Positions 45,127 to 54,922 are shown, counted from the first letter of the stretch. The stretch is DNA of 64,000 bases from Komagataeibacter sp. FNDCF1 (GCF_021295335.1 NZ_JAIWOT010000001.1:127001-191000); one strand, 5' to 3'. Notes: generated by a model not told the origin, from the sequence alone. Program-made: numbers and translations.

Positions 45127-45343
45127 GCGCGGCCCGCAATGCGCATGGACTGTTCCGGAATAACCGGCTGACGGGAATGCAGGTTTCGGGTGCTGCCATA
45201 TTTTCACGAGCGCCCGCACCGGAACCATCCGTAAACCTGACAGGATGCCGCAAGGACAGACTTCCGGAATGGTGACAGCGAAACATATGGGCCTTGTAAG
45301 TTTTTTGGCTTTCCGGGTATTTCATGTGGTTATATGATCCGGC

Positions 45344-45805
45344 ATGGCTCATAAAATGGATAATATTGATCGCTCCATATTGCGCGCCCTGCAAAAGAAC
45401 GCCGGCCTGTCGCAGCGCGAACTGGCGGACAGGGTGGGGCTGTCACAGAATGCCTGCTGGCGTCGGCTCAATATCCTGCGTGAAAATGGCCTGCTGGGCA
45501 GCCATACACTGCGGCTGGATCCCGCCAGCCTCGGGCTGGGGCTGACGGTGTTTGTCATGATCCGTACGCGCCACCATTCACGCGAATGGCTGGAGCAGTT
45601 TCATCAGGTGGTGACAGCCATACCGAATGTCATCGATTTCTATCGCGTGGCAGGGGATTACGATTACATGCTCAAGATCATTACACAGGACATGGCGGCG
45701 TTCGATGATGTCTATCGGGGGCTGATCAGCCGGGTGGAGCTGGATACCGTGACATCCTACATGGCGATGGAAACGATTGCCGCCAATCGTGACCTGCCTG
45801 TCTGA
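45344..45805 (+). CDS. Lrp/AsnC-family transcriptional regulator
   Basis: 153 aa. The N-terminal helix-turn-helix (DRSILRALQKNAGLSQRELADRVGLSQNACWRRLNILRENGLL) is followed by the RAM ligand-binding domain (VFVMIRTRHHSREWLEQFHQVV, VIDFYRVAGDYDYMLKIITQDMAAFDD). Such proteins form octamers that sense amino acids. An ATG at 45344 is used, with a second at 45356; ribosome sites are weak for both. It lies between two unrelated genes and no target is obvious; a downstream ~140-bp gap precedes the hydrolase gene. Confidence 0.92.
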   Translation: MAHKMDNIDRSILRALQKNAGLSQRELADRVGLSQNACWRRLNILRENGLLGSHTLRLDPASLGLGLTVFVMIRTRHHSREWLEQFHQVVTAIPNVIDFYRVAGDYDYMLKIITQDMAAFDDVYRGLISRVELDTVTSYMAMETIAANRDLPV

Positions 45806-45948
45806 TCCATGGAAGGGCCGCATAGGCGGCGCTTCATGTCCCGCCCGCCATGCCTGATGTTTCATGCCCACGGATATATGAAAGGCGCCGCCTGCCCGGA
45901 CACCGTAAGGTCGGCCATCTATGGTAGGAAAACGGAGCATTTCAGCCC

Positions 45949-46746
45949 ATGCTGCTTAATACGATCGAACTTGGCCCGGAAAATGGCGACCTGTCGCAGC
46001 CGCCTGTTGTCTTCCTGCATGGCCTTTTCGGGCGGGCGCGTAATTTCGGCTTTTTCCAGCGCCGCATGGCCGTGACCCGGCGCACCCTTGCGCTGGACCT
46101 GCGCAACCATGGCAAAAGCCCGCATGGCATGATGGATTACCCGACACTTGCCATGGATGTGCATGAAACCCTTGTGGCGCATTCTGCCCTTCCTGCCATG
46201 GTCATCGGCCATTCCATGGGGGGGAAAACCGCAATGATGCTGGCGCTGCTCTACCCGGCGGCCGTCCAGTCCCTGGTTGTGGCCGATATTGCGCCGGGGG
46301 AGGGCGGGTTTGCCCAGTCCCGGCAACTGGCGCGGGACCTCGCGGCCCTGCCGTTGCCCGGTCATCTTGACCGCGCCGGGGCGGATGCATGGCTGGGACA
46401 GGTCATTGCCGACAGGCCGGTGCGTGAGCTCATGCTGATGAATCTCGATCTGGGTGAACGACCGCGCTGGAATATCGGCCTTCAGGAGATCGTGGCCTCC
46501 ATGCCTGCCATCATCGGCTGGCCGGACATCGCACCGGGCCTGCATTATGATGGTCCCACACTGTTCATCGCAGGCGGGCAGTCGCGCTATATCCAGCCCG
46601 ACAATTTTCCGGTCATGCGCAGGCTTTTTCCCCATTACCGGCTTGATGTCATCAAGGATGCCGGACACTGGGTGCATGCCCAGGCCCCCGATGCGTTTCT
46701 GGCGCTGGTAAACGATTTCGCCACGACGACGCGTGGCGGGGCATGA
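45949..46746 (+). CDS. Alpha/beta hydrolase (YbfF-type esterase)
   Basis: 265-aa cytoplasmic serine hydrolase. The oxyanion motif is in PPVVFLHGLFGRARNFG, the nucleophile elbow is GHSMGGK (near residue 85), and the His is in DAGHWVHAQAPDAFL near the C-terminus. RTLALDLRNHGKSPH is typical of YbfF-like esterases acting on small acyl esters. Natural substrate unknown. Convergent with the methyltransferase gene 19 bp away. Confidence 0.9.
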   Translation: MLLNTIELGPENGDLSQPPVVFLHGLFGRARNFGFFQRRMAVTRRTLALDLRNHGKSPHGMMDYPTLAMDVHETLVAHSALPAMVIGHSMGGKTAMMLALLYPAAVQSLVVADIAPGEGGFAQSRQLARDLAALPLPGHLDRAGADAWLGQVIADRPVRELMLMNLDLGERPRWNIGLQEIVASMPAIIGWPDIAPGLHYDGPTLFIAGGQSRYIQPDNFPVMRRLFPHYRLDVIKDAGHWVHAQAPDAFLALVNDFATTTRGGA

Positions 46747-46765
46747 TCCCGCGACCATGCGGCGG

Positions 46766-47419
46766 TCAGGCCGGGCGCAGCAGCCATACCGCTTCCGTCG
46801 CCGGGCATGTGCCCTTCAGCCCGCCCGGGACCGCCACCCTTTCAACGCAGGCCGGGATGAAGCTCTTGCCGTAAAGCTGCCTGACCTCGGCCGCATCAAC
46901 ACTGAAGGGCGGCCCGGCCCGGCAGGACTGGTCATATTCCACACAGACCAGCAACTGCGGGGCTACATGGGTAAGGGCGGCCAGATGCGCGGCATAGGCG
47001 GCCCGCACCGGTGCAGGCAGCGCGATCATTGCGGCGCGGTCGTATACGGCATCGACGCTGCCCGTTTCGCTCGGGTGCAGGTCGAATATGTCGCCCACGA
47101 ATACACACAGCCCGCCAGCCTCATGGCGCTGCATCCTGCCCTCTGTCACGACGTGAGGCTTCAGGTCCAGTTCGGCAAAAAGCTGTTCTACGGCGATGGG
47201 GCTGAGTTCACACCCCACGACCTGGCAACCCTGTGCCAGCAGCCAGTGGATATCGAGGCTTTTCCCGCAGAGCGGCACAAACACCCGCGCGCCCCGTGGC
47301 AGGCAGAGTGCGGGGAAATGGCGGACAAGCAGTGCATTGGGCTGTAATTCGTGAAAGCCAATTTCATTACGCTGCCACCTGGTATGCCAGAAGGTGTCGT
47401 GCATCGGGTCTGGTTTCAT
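46766..47419 (-). CDS. tpm: Thiopurine S-methyltransferase family protein
   Basis: 217-aa SAM-dependent methyltransferase of the TPMT family; bacterial members detoxify selenite, tellurite and thiols. FWHTRWQRNEIGFHE at the start, ARVFVPLCGKSLDIHWLLAQGCQVVGCELS (SAM-binding core) and YDRAAMIALPAPVRAAYAAHL are diagnostic. Length is as expected (about 210-220 aa). A second ATG 15 nt inside (47404) is an alternative start. It has no operon partners. Confidence 0.92.
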   Translation of the reverse strand: MKPDPMHDTFWHTRWQRNEIGFHELQPNALLVRHFPALCLPRGARVFVPLCGKSLDIHWLLAQGCQVVGCELSPIAVEQLFAELDLKPHVVTEGRMQRHEAGGLCVFVGDIFDLHPSETGSVDAVYDRAAMIALPAPVRAAYAAHLAALTHVAPQLLVCVEYDQSCRAGPPFSVDAAEVRQLYGKSFIPACVERVAVPGGLKGTCPATEAVWLLRPA

Positions 47420-47673
47420 GCCTGTGGTTCTGGCGTGGCACCATGCGCTACCGCCATGTTGTCCGTATCATGCTTTTTCCGGCATGTCGCCCTGTGGGTC
47501 GTTACGACAGGGTCTTGCGTCCTGCCTGCGGGGACAGCATGCCTTATCTTCTTGATCTTTCGGCCGACGCAGGTTTCATCCATTCCTGCGGCCGATCTTT
47601 CTGCGCTCACAGGTGGAAGGTTCCCGGATTACATTGCGTCCGGAATACGTTCAGTCATGAATCATGCGGTATT

Positions 47674-47718
47674 ATACCGGATACCCGGATACCCGGATAC
47701 CCGGATACCCGGAAGCCG
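47674..47718. repeat. Tandem 8-bp repeat (atacccgg)n
   Basis: Four perfect head-to-tail copies of atacccgg at 47681-47712, preceded by a 7-bp variant (ataccgg) and followed by aagccgg. It lies outside any called gene. Short enough to expand or contract by slippage. Confidence 0.9.
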
Positions 47719-48147
47719 GACAGGCTGGCGGCTGCCGATGCCCTGCTGTCAGCCCGGTCGGACGATACCCGCTGTCAACTTACCCGGAGTGGATCTGCCA
47801 ATATTCGGGTCGGCTACAATAAACGTGCGTGACAGCCTGCTGCTCAGCGCAGCCCGGATGGACCGTGTGTTTGAAATCTTTCGTATGCTGCATTGTGCGG
47901 TCGGTCTCCGGATACGCGTTTAAAATGCCCGGAGGACCGGCGCAAGACCGTCTGGAATATTTATAAATAAACCTCGCAATATTTGGAATTAATAAAGTAA
48001 TTTTTACATGCGCGCATAAAAAATATAAAATAAAAATAAATTATTTTTAAATAAATAAATTTACAAGTAATCAAAAATAAAATTTTATAATATGGGCCGA
48101 ATTAAAGTAAGCAATTAAATATTCCTCTGGAAATACACTCAAATTCC

Positions 48148-48166
48148 GAAAATGATAATCATTTTC
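48148..48166 (+). promoter_or_regulatory. Fur-box-like operator
   Basis: gaaaatgataatcattttc matches the classical 19-bp Fur consensus GATAATGATAATCATTATC at 17 of 19 positions. It sits in AT-rich DNA 122 bp upstream of the first gene of the efflux operon, suggesting control by iron/Fur or a related metal regulator. Confidence 0.7.
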
Positions 48167-48287
48167 ATAATATAAATTCCCTTTGCAGATGGAATGTTCA
48201 GGTTCGCGTCAGGTTTCTCTGTTATCAATGGCAAGTCATCGTCGTGATGTCGGAAATTTTGTGTATGACGGGGAACAGACGCGTATA

Positions 48288-48764
48288 ATGCAAAGGATGT
48301 TGCGGGACAGTCTGTATACAGCCTGTATTTTCTTTCTGATGGTGTCGACCGCCTGGGCAGACAGCGGGACAGAAGGCATATGCATGACAATCCGGCAGGG
48401 CATCCGCCTGCATGTGTACGGCATGTATGGCGGATATCCCCATTCCGTACTGCGTGATGCGGTGCTGCAGGGCGTGGCCTGCCCGTCGGGTGAGGTGGAA
48501 CTGCATGCGTTCAGCCTGATTGCCGATCCATCACCCCATCTGCACATTACCGTCACGCGACCCATAGGGCAGGGGCAGCAGGGGGCGATTTCCGCCCGGC
48601 TGTTCTCGAAGGGACATTTTGTTATCGGGGAGCGCATGCCCTTCTCCCCCCTGGCGCGTTCCCAGTCTCCCTTTTCGGTCACGTCGGACATCAACCTCAT
48701 GATGGCACGGCTATGGGGCGATCTGGCCGAACGGATCAGCCATGGCGGTCCCGTCATTCCATGA
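48288..48764 (+). CDS. Small secreted protein of unknown family, paralogue 1
   Basis: 158 aa. The N-terminus (MQRMLRDSLYTACIFFLMVSTAWA|DSG) is a signal peptide, so it is periplasmic. The mature part has two conserved cysteines (GICMT and VACPSGEVEL), which may form a disulfide, and the motifs GMYGGYPHSVLRDAVL, GHFVIGERM and RSQSPFSV. All are shared with the protein encoded at 58789-59259, so the two are paralogues. No known family. It is the first gene behind the Fur-like box and lies 11 bp before the outer-membrane efflux gene, so it probably belongs to the metal-efflux operon as a periplasmic accessory. The start at 48288 is a best guess because the ribosome site is weak. Confidence 0.75.
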   Translation: MQRMLRDSLYTACIFFLMVSTAWADSGTEGICMTIRQGIRLHVYGMYGGYPHSVLRDAVLQGVACPSGEVELHAFSLIADPSPHLHITVTRPIGQGQQGAISARLFSKGHFVIGERMPFSPLARSQSPFSVTSDINLMMARLWGDLAERISHGGPVIP

Positions 48765-48775
48765 TGGCCTGAAGC

Positions 48776-50029
48776 ATGAACCATGCCATGCGTCCCGTGC
48801 TGTCGGCCTCCGTGGCCTGCGTCCTGGCATGGGGGACTTTCGCCCGTGCCCAGGTTCCCCGGCCTGGCCCGTCATTCCATGAAGCGGTCGGGATGGCGTG
48901 GGCCATCGATCCCATCCGCACCGAACTGCAGGTCGGCCACAATTCCGCCCGTGCCCGCGCCAGGGCTGCGGGGTCATGGTTTGCTGGCGGTCCAACCCTG
49001 TCGGGTGAATACATGGATGACCATATGCTGGGCAGTAACGAAGGCTATACGACATATCAGGGCGGGGTATCCGTGCCGCTATGGCTGCCGGGACAGGGAA
49101 GCGCCACGCAGCAGGTGGCAAGCGCGGAAGCCGCGTCGATTGATGAACAGCTCAATGTCGAACACATGGCGCTGTCCATCCGGGTGCTTGATGCTGGTGC
49201 CGCCGCCCTGATTGCCCGCAGCCGGGTGGATGTGGCCCATGTCCTGTACGATGCGACAGCACGCATGGCCACCAGCGCCACGCGTGCCGTGCATGGTGGC
49301 GAACTGGCCTCCACCGATGGGCAGATGGCGCAGGCGGCGATGGAAAATGCCCGCAACGAGCTGGCCCTGGCACAGGAGGAGGCGGAGAATGCCCGCGCCG
49401 CGCTGGAGGTGCTGCTGGGGCATCCCGTCATTCCGGATATTGCCCGCTACGGTGGGGCGGACGTCACGCATGCGCGTTTCATCGCTGTGCGTGATATGGA
49501 AGAAAACGACCCCCGCATACAGGCCGCGCACCACACTGTTGAAGCGGCCGAAGCCAACATGAAGCTGGCCCGCCGTTCCTTCATGCCCAATCCCGAAATC
49601 GGTGTCGATGCGATCCATGAAAAGCAGTACGGCAGCCCGTGGGATGACCGCGTGGGCCTGAATTTCAGCATTCCCCTGCCCAGCGAGGTCCGCAATACCC
49701 CGATCATGTCCGAAGCGCGCAACCGGCTGGCTTCGGCCACCAGCCAGGAAACGCAGGCACGACGCATGGTGCATCTGGAAATGATGCGCGTGCGCGAGCG
49801 ACTGATTGCCGCCACCACGGCGCGGCAGGCCACCCGCACCGCAGCCGAAAACATGGACAGGCGCGCCGAGGCACAGGAGCACGCCTGGCGGTTGGGGGAA
49901 GCCAGCCTGGACATGGCGCTTGCCGCCCGGCAGGCGGCGGCCAGTACGCGGCTGGCCTGCGCGCGGGCCGATGTGGAATGGCATGTCGCCAGCATCCGCA
50001 TGCTGATCGCAACGGGCACCGTGCCATGA
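48776..50029 (+). CDS. TolC-family outer-membrane efflux protein (CzcC/CusC-like)
   Basis: 417 aa with signal peptide (cleavage after FARAQ near 26). The two coiled-coil repeat domains of outer-membrane factors are seen, e.g. HMALSIRVLDAGAAALIARSRVDVAH and RMVHLEMMRVRERLIAATTARQATRTAAENMDRRAEAQEHAWRLGEASL. The first strands contain GGPTLSGEYMDDHMLGSNEGY. It forms the trimeric exit duct of the tripartite pump and overlaps the adaptor gene by 4 bp. No lipobox, unlike many CusC proteins. Confidence 0.9.
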   Translation: MNHAMRPVLSASVACVLAWGTFARAQVPRPGPSFHEAVGMAWAIDPIRTELQVGHNSARARARAAGSWFAGGPTLSGEYMDDHMLGSNEGYTTYQGGVSVPLWLPGQGSATQQVASAEAASIDEQLNVEHMALSIRVLDAGAAALIARSRVDVAHVLYDATARMATSATRAVHGGELASTDGQMAQAAMENARNELALAQEEAENARAALEVLLGHPVIPDIARYGGADVTHARFIAVRDMEENDPRIQAAHHTVEAAEANMKLARRSFMPNPEIGVDAIHEKQYGSPWDDRVGLNFSIPLPSEVRNTPIMSEARNRLASATSQETQARRMVHLEMMRVRERLIAATTARQATRTAAENMDRRAEAQEHAWRLGEASLDMALAARQAAASTRLACARADVEWHVASIRMLIATGTVP

Positions 50030-51177
50030 AGCGCCTTGCCCTTGCGCTGTTGCTTCTGGGCTCCGGCTGCCTTCCGGCCCGGGCGGAGGAAAGTACGCTG
50101 CCCCCGGTCGTGAAGCTGGATGCGGCGGCGGTCGCCAATGAAGGCATCAGTGTGGTCACGGCCATTCCCGGCACCGTTGCGCCGGTGCTGGCGGTCATGA
50201 GCCGGGTCATGCCCGATACGACGCGGGTCGTGCACATCCATCCCGCCGGTAGCGGCAAGGTGCTGGCGGTTCTGGTCCAGCCGGGCACGCATGTCGCGCG
50301 GGGGCAGGCCCTGCTGCGCTATCAGGACCATTCCCTGCACGTCGCGCGCCTGCAGGCGGCCCAGATGCGCGCGGCACTTACGGCTGCCATGGCGGCCCGG
50401 ACCGATGCGGCCGGTGCGGTGCAGCGGGCAAAGGCACTGGCGGGCGAGAGCATATCCATGGCCGAACTGCACCGCAGGCAGGATGCGCTGGCGCAGGCGG
50501 ATGCTACCCTGCGCGCGCGACAGGCGGACATGGACACGCTGGGCCACCGCTTTGCCGAGGAGTTCAATTCATCATCGGAACAGGATAGCCAGGGCGCGGA
50601 GGATGAAACCTCCACCCTGATTTCCCCGGTCGATGGCATGGTGCAGGCGATCGGTACATCGGTGGCGGGCGACGTGGACCCGACCATGGACGTGGCCACC
50701 GTGGCCGACCTGTCCCGTGTCTGGATCGTATCGGACATCGCGCCCGATCAGGCGGTACGGATCGCACCGGGTGGCCAGCAGGTGACACGGTTGGCTGGTG
50801 GCCCGCTGGTATCGCGCATTGACACGGTGGACAGCATGGCCAGCCCGCTGACCGGGCTGGTCCGGGTCATAAGCAGCGTTTCCAACCCGACGGGCCTGCT
50901 GGTGCCCGGCATGGTGCTGGATGCGACACTGGCGCAGCGTGACAGCGTGGCGGGCATTGTCGTGCCGTCCGAAGCCATCCAGCGCATTGACGGGCGTAGC
51001 ATCGTGTTCGTACGGGCAAGCGAGAGCGATTACCGGCCCGTCGTGGCCGATGTGGCGCTGGATGACGGGACGCGCGCGGTCATCCGCTCCGGACTGAAAG
51101 GGGGTGAGCCGGTTGTGGGCCACGGCAGCTTCGCCCTGCGTTCGGTCATCGGCCTTGCCGGGATGGATGCGGACTGA
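50026..51177 (+). CDS. RND efflux periplasmic adaptor (CzcB/CusB-like)
   Basis: 383-aa membrane-fusion protein. MKRLALALLLLGSGCLPARA is the export signal; the GSGC could be a lipobox but fits poorly. A lipoyl-like domain follows (VVHIHPAGSGKVLAVLVQPGTHVARGQALL), with an alpha-hairpin (about 105-185) and a beta-barrel (SPVDGMVQAIGTSVAGDVDPTMDVATVADLSRVWIVSDI). It bridges pump and outer-membrane duct. The start overlaps the upstream stop (ATGA), and the stop overlaps the pump start, so the three pump genes are translationally coupled. Confidence 0.9.
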   Translation: MKRLALALLLLGSGCLPARAEESTLPPVVKLDAAAVANEGISVVTAIPGTVAPVLAVMSRVMPDTTRVVHIHPAGSGKVLAVLVQPGTHVARGQALLRYQDHSLHVARLQAAQMRAALTAAMAARTDAAGAVQRAKALAGESISMAELHRRQDALAQADATLRARQADMDTLGHRFAEEFNSSSEQDSQGAEDETSTLISPVDGMVQAIGTSVAGDVDPTMDVATVADLSRVWIVSDIAPDQAVRIAPGGQQVTRLAGGPLVSRIDTVDSMASPLTGLVRVISSVSNPTGLLVPGMVLDATLAQRDSVAGIVVPSEAIQRIDGRSIVFVRASESDYRPVVADVALDDGTRAVIRSGLKGGEPVVGHGSFALRSVIGLAGMDAD

Positions 51178-54100
51178 TGGCGCGCAGGTATCTCGAGGCC
51201 CTGCTGCGCGCGCGCATGCTGGTGCTGGGCGGTCTTGGCCTGCTGCTGGCGGCGGGCATCATGGCGGTACTGGGCCTGCCGGTGGAGGCCGTGCCCGATA
51301 TCTCTCCAAGACAGGTGCTGGTCTCGGTCGTGGCCCCCGGCCTTGCGACGGAGGAGGTGGAGAAGCTCATCACCTTTCCTGTCGAGGCCAGCATGACCGG
51401 CATTCCCGGCATGACCGACCTGCGTTCCGTCTCCCGTGGCGGGGTGTCGGTGGTGTATGTGCAGTTTGCCGATGAAACCGACATCAACCTTGACCGCACG
51501 CGCGTCAATGAACGTATCCAGCAGGCGCGCGCCAGTATCTCGGTGCCCGGCATTACCGTCAGCATGGGGCCGCTGGCCACCGGCATGGGCGAGATCATGC
51601 AGTTCCAGATCCGGGGCGCGGGGCGTTCGCTCATGGATCTCAACCGCATCATGAACTGGACCGTGGTGCCGCAGATGCGCCTCGTGCCCGGCGTGGTGGA
51701 TGTCAACGTCAATGGCGGGGCGGAGGAAACCTATGAGGTGACACTGGACCCCGCACGGCTGATTGGCAGCAACCTGTGCGTGGGTGAGGTCTATCGCGCG
51801 GTCGATGCCGGCAATGGTGCGTCTGGCGGTGGATGGATCACCCACCATGCCGAACAGCAGAGCGTGGTCGGGCGCGGACTGGTGGGCAGCCTTGCGGATT
51901 TTGGCAATATTGCCGTGCGGACCAACCCCGATGGGTCCGCCGTGCGGCTGCGTGACCTTGGCCGTGTCAGCACGGGCGCACGCACGCGTCTGGGGGCGGT
52001 CACGCGAGACGGGCAGGGCGAGATCGTGATCGGCGTGGTGATGATGGAAAGCGGGGCCAGTTCCAACGCCACGCTGGCCGCGATCAACCGCGCCCTGCCG
52101 GGTATCAGGCAGGCGCTGCCCACGGGGGTCACGATCGAACCCTATTACACCCGTGCCACCCTGACCGGGCAGACCATCGCCACCGTGCGCGACAATCTGG
52201 TCATGGGGGCGGTGCTGGTGGTGGGCGTGCTGGTGGTGGTGATCGGCAGCTGGCAGGCGGCGCTGGTGATCGCATCGGTCATTCCGGTGGCGCTGGTCTG
52301 CGCCATGGCGGGGATGCGGCAGTTCGGCATCTCGGCCAACCTGCTCAGCCTTGGCGCAATCGATTTCGGCATGATCGTCGATGGGTCGCTGGTGGTGATC
52401 GAGCATGTGCTCTCCCGGCGCGAGGAAGAGCCGGAGGCGGAATTCATGCCGCTGGTCGTCTCGTCCGTGCAGCAGGTCATGCGCCCGGTAGGCTTCGCCA
52501 TACTGGTCATCATCATGGTCTACCTTCCCATCCTGACCCTGCAGGGGATCGAGGGGCACATGTTCCGCCCCATGGCGCAGACGGTCATCATGGCGCTGCT
52601 GGCGTCACTGGCCTACTGCTTCATCTGCGTGCCGGTTCTGGCGGCCCTGGCACTGGGGGGCGTGCGGCCTGCGGGTGATACGCGGCTGATCGCCTTCATG
52701 CGTCGCCCCTATACCCATATGGTGACATGGGGGGAGACGCATCCGCGCATCCTGTTTGGCGGCACGCTGGCGGTGCTGGCCATCTCTGCCGTCCTTGCCG
52801 CACGACTGGGGGGTGAATTCATACCCCAGCTTGACGAAGGCGCACTGGCCGTCACCACCACGCGCCTGCCCTCGGCCTCGCTCGGTACGGTGCTGGCGTC
52901 GGTAACAAAACAGGAGCAGATCCTGCGCCGCTTTCCCGAAGTGCGCTCTGTGGTCAGCAACACGGGCACGTCGGCCATTCCCACCGACCCGATGGGCGTG
53001 AACGAGACCGACAGCTTCATCTTCCTCAACCCGCCCTCCACATGGAAGACCGCCCGTACGCAGGCGGGGCTTGTGGCCGCGATGGACGATACCCTGCGGC
53101 GCGAACTGCCCGATGCGCTGTATTCATGGAGCCAGCCGGTGCAGATGCGCATGGACGACCTGCTGTCCGGCGTGCGCACCCAGATTGCCGTCTCGATCTT
53201 CGGTAATGACCTGACCACGCTGGCCGATCTGGGCGACCGGGTGGTGGCGGCAATGTCGGGCGTGAAGGGGGCGGCGGACGTGGCGGCTGCGGGGGATGGC
53301 ACCGTGCCGCTGATCGTGGCCGACATCGACCGCACGCAGGCCGCCAGCCGCAATGTGGCGGTGCAGGACATTCTGGATACGGTGGAAGCCGTGGGCGGGC
53401 ATATCGGCACAAGGCCGGTGATCGTGGATAACGCCATCATCAGCACGCAGGTGCGTCTGGACCCGCGTGCCGCCCGGTCCGCCACAGCCATTGGCGCGCT
53501 GCAGGTCCGGCGCATGGACGGGCAGGGCAGCGTCATGCTGTCGCAGGTTGCGCATGTGCATGAAGTCGATGGCCCGCCGCGCATAAGCCGCGACGGCGTG
53601 CGCCGGCGCATGGTGGTGCAGGCCAATGTGCGCGGGCGCGATCTGTCTTCCTATGTGGCCGAAGCACGGGCCCGCGTGGCGCGGGATGTCAAACTGCCCG
53701 CAGGCTATACCATGCAGTGGGACGGGCAGTTCCGTAACCTGCAATCGGCGGTACTGCGGCTGGAAATCGTGCTGCCCATCGCCCTTGGCCTGATCTTTGC
53801 GCTGCTGGTGGTGGCCTTTGGTGCGGTGCGGCCTGCGCTGCTGGTGTTCGTCAACCTGCCGGTGGCGGCAACCGGCGGCATCGTGGCGCTGACACTGCGC
53901 GGCCTGCCGTTCAGCATTTCGGCAGGCATCGGCTTCATCGCGCTGTTCGGGGTGGCGATCCTGAACGGCGTGGTGCTGGTCAGTGAAATCGCAGCCCTGC
54001 GGGCACGGGGCATGGCCGTGGCGCAGGCGGCGTTCGCGGCGGCGGAATCCCGTTTCCGTCCCGTCATGGCTACGGCGCTTGTGGCAAGCCTTGGCTTTTT

Positions 54101-54251
54101 CCCCATGGCGTTTTCCGAAAGTGCCGGCGCGGAAGTCGAGCGCCCGCTGGCCAGCGTGGTGATTGGCGGGCTGGTTACGTCCACATTGCTCACACTTCTG
54201 GTGCTGCCATCGCTTTATGCCCGGGTCATGCGAGAGAAGGTTCAGGACTGA
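51177..54251 (+). CDS. Heavy-metal RND pump (HME family, CzcA-like)
   Basis: 1024-aa proton-driven inner-membrane pump with the standard twelve-helix RND layout and two large periplasmic loops. The metal-family signature in TM4 is DFGMIVDGS at about 396-404, followed by LVVIEHVLSRREEE. This DFGxxxDG form is typical of Co/Zn/Cd/Ni pumps (CzcA, CnrA, NccA) rather than the GAMVDA form of Cu/Ag pumps (CusA). GGEFIPQLDEGALAVTTTRLPS is in the second loop, and GLIFALLVVAFGAVRPALLVFVNLP with GIGFIALFGVAILNGVVLVSEI mark the late helices. The exact metal cannot be given. It is coupled by one-base overlaps to its neighbours. Confidence 0.93.
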   Translation: MARRYLEALLRARMLVLGGLGLLLAAGIMAVLGLPVEAVPDISPRQVLVSVVAPGLATEEVEKLITFPVEASMTGIPGMTDLRSVSRGGVSVVYVQFADETDINLDRTRVNERIQQARASISVPGITVSMGPLATGMGEIMQFQIRGAGRSLMDLNRIMNWTVVPQMRLVPGVVDVNVNGGAEETYEVTLDPARLIGSNLCVGEVYRAVDAGNGASGGGWITHHAEQQSVVGRGLVGSLADFGNIAVRTNPDGSAVRLRDLGRVSTGARTRLGAVTRDGQGEIVIGVVMMESGASSNATLAAINRALPGIRQALPTGVTIEPYYTRATLTGQTIATVRDNLVMGAVLVVGVLVVVIGSWQAALVIASVIPVALVCAMAGMRQFGISANLLSLGAIDFGMIVDGSLVVIEHVLSRREEEPEAEFMPLVVSSVQQVMRPVGFAILVIIMVYLPILTLQGIEGHMFRPMAQTVIMALLASLAYCFICVPVLAALALGGVRPAGDTRLIAFMRRPYTHMVTWGETHPRILFGGTLAVLAISAVLAARLGGEFIPQLDEGALAVTTTRLPSASLGTVLASVTKQEQILRRFPEVRSVVSNTGTSAIPTDPMGVNETDSFIFLNPPSTWKTARTQAGLVAAMDDTLRRELPDALYSWSQPVQMRMDDLLSGVRTQIAVSIFGNDLTTLADLGDRVVAAMSGVKGAADVAAAGDGTVPLIVADIDRTQAASRNVAVQDILDTVEAVGGHIGTRPVIVDNAIISTQVRLDPRAARSATAIGALQVRRMDGQGSVMLSQVAHVHEVDGPPRISRDGVRRRMVVQANVRGRDLSSYVAEARARVARDVKLPAGYTMQWDGQFRNLQSAVLRLEIVLPIALGLIFALLVVAFGAVRPALLVFVNLPVAATGGIVALTLRGLPFSISAGIGFIALFGVAILNGVVLVSEIAALRARGMAVAQAAFAAAESRFRPVMATALVASLGFFPMAFSESAGAEVERPLASVVIGGLVTSTLLTLLVLPSLYARVMREKVQD

Positions 54252-54922
54252 TGCGTATCCTTATCGTGGAAGATGAACATGACCTTGGGGCGGCAGTGCA
54301 GGAACGCGTGCGGCTGGACGGGCATGCGGTGGACTGGTTCACCACACTGGAAGACGCGCGCGCGGCCATGGCCACCGTAAAGTATGATTTCATGCTGCTC
54401 GACCTTGGCCTGCCGGATGGCAGCGGGCGCGACCTGCTGCGTGATGTCCGCCGGACATCATCTGACATCGCCATCCTCATCACCACGGCAGAGGACCAGA
54501 TCAGTGACCGTATCGCGGGGCTGTCCGAAGGGGCGGATGATTATGTCGTCAAGCCCTATGACCTGAATGAACTCGTGGCCCGGATTGCCGCGGTGGCCCG
54601 CCGGTATGCATCGCCGCGCAGGCAGGCGCGGTGCCGCGTGGGGGATATTACGATAGACCGGGAAAGCCGGTCCGTATCGCGTAATGACGAACTGCTGGAC
54701 CTGACCGCGCGGGAATGGAGCATCATGGAACTGCTGTCGCGCAGTCCGGGCCGGATCTATTCGCGCCAGCAGATTGACACCGCGCTGTATGCGCTGGACC
54801 GGGACGTGGACAGCAATACCGTCGAGGTTTTCATCAGCCGCCTGCGGCGCAAGGTCGGCAATACGGTCATCCGGACCATACGCGGCCGTGGCTACTGCCT
54901 GGATACAAGGGATGGCTCATGA
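54251..54922 (+). CDS. OmpR/PhoB-family response regulator
   Basis: 223 aa. The receiver domain starts MRILIVEDEHDLG with phospho-acceptor D51 (LLDLGLPDGSGRDLL) and the conserved Lys 101 (DYVVKPYDLNEL). The winged-helix effector domain ends in DSNTVEVFISRLRRKVGNTVIRTIRGRGYCLD, typical of the OmpR/CopR/CzcR branch. It overlaps the pump gene (ATGxxx within TGATG) and the kinase gene (ATGA), so regulator production is tied to pump transcription, implying autoregulation by metal. Confidence 0.94.
   Translation: MRILIVEDEHDLGAAVQERVRLDGHAVDWFTTLEDARAAMATVKYDFMLLDLGLPDGSGRDLLRDVRRTSSDIAILITTAEDQISDRIAGLSEGADDYVVKPYDLNELVARIAAVARRYASPRRQARCRVGDITIDRESRSVSRNDELLDLTAREWSIMELLSRSPGRIYSRQQIDTALYALDRDVDSNTVEVFISRLRRKVGNTVIRTIRGRGYCLDTRDGS

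Larger units (their letters stand above)
47420..48287. other. Regulatory intergenic region upstream of metal-efflux operon
   Basis: 868 bp. It contains an 8-bp tandem repeat (about 47674-47718), a strongly AT-rich stretch (about 47955-48145) and the Fur-like box at 48148. The rest has no supported gene. The AT-rich stretch probably includes the operon promoter. Confidence 0.5.

Noticed and set aside
47674-47718. Minimal CRISPR array or iterons
   Set aside because: The repeat unit is 8 bp with no spacers, and no replication initiator gene is near.
51030-52559. Leftward frame of about 509 codons, His/Asp/Arg-rich, opposite the RND pump gene
   Set aside because: Biased residue content is typical of antisense reading of a GC-rich gene; the pump on the + strand is unambiguous.
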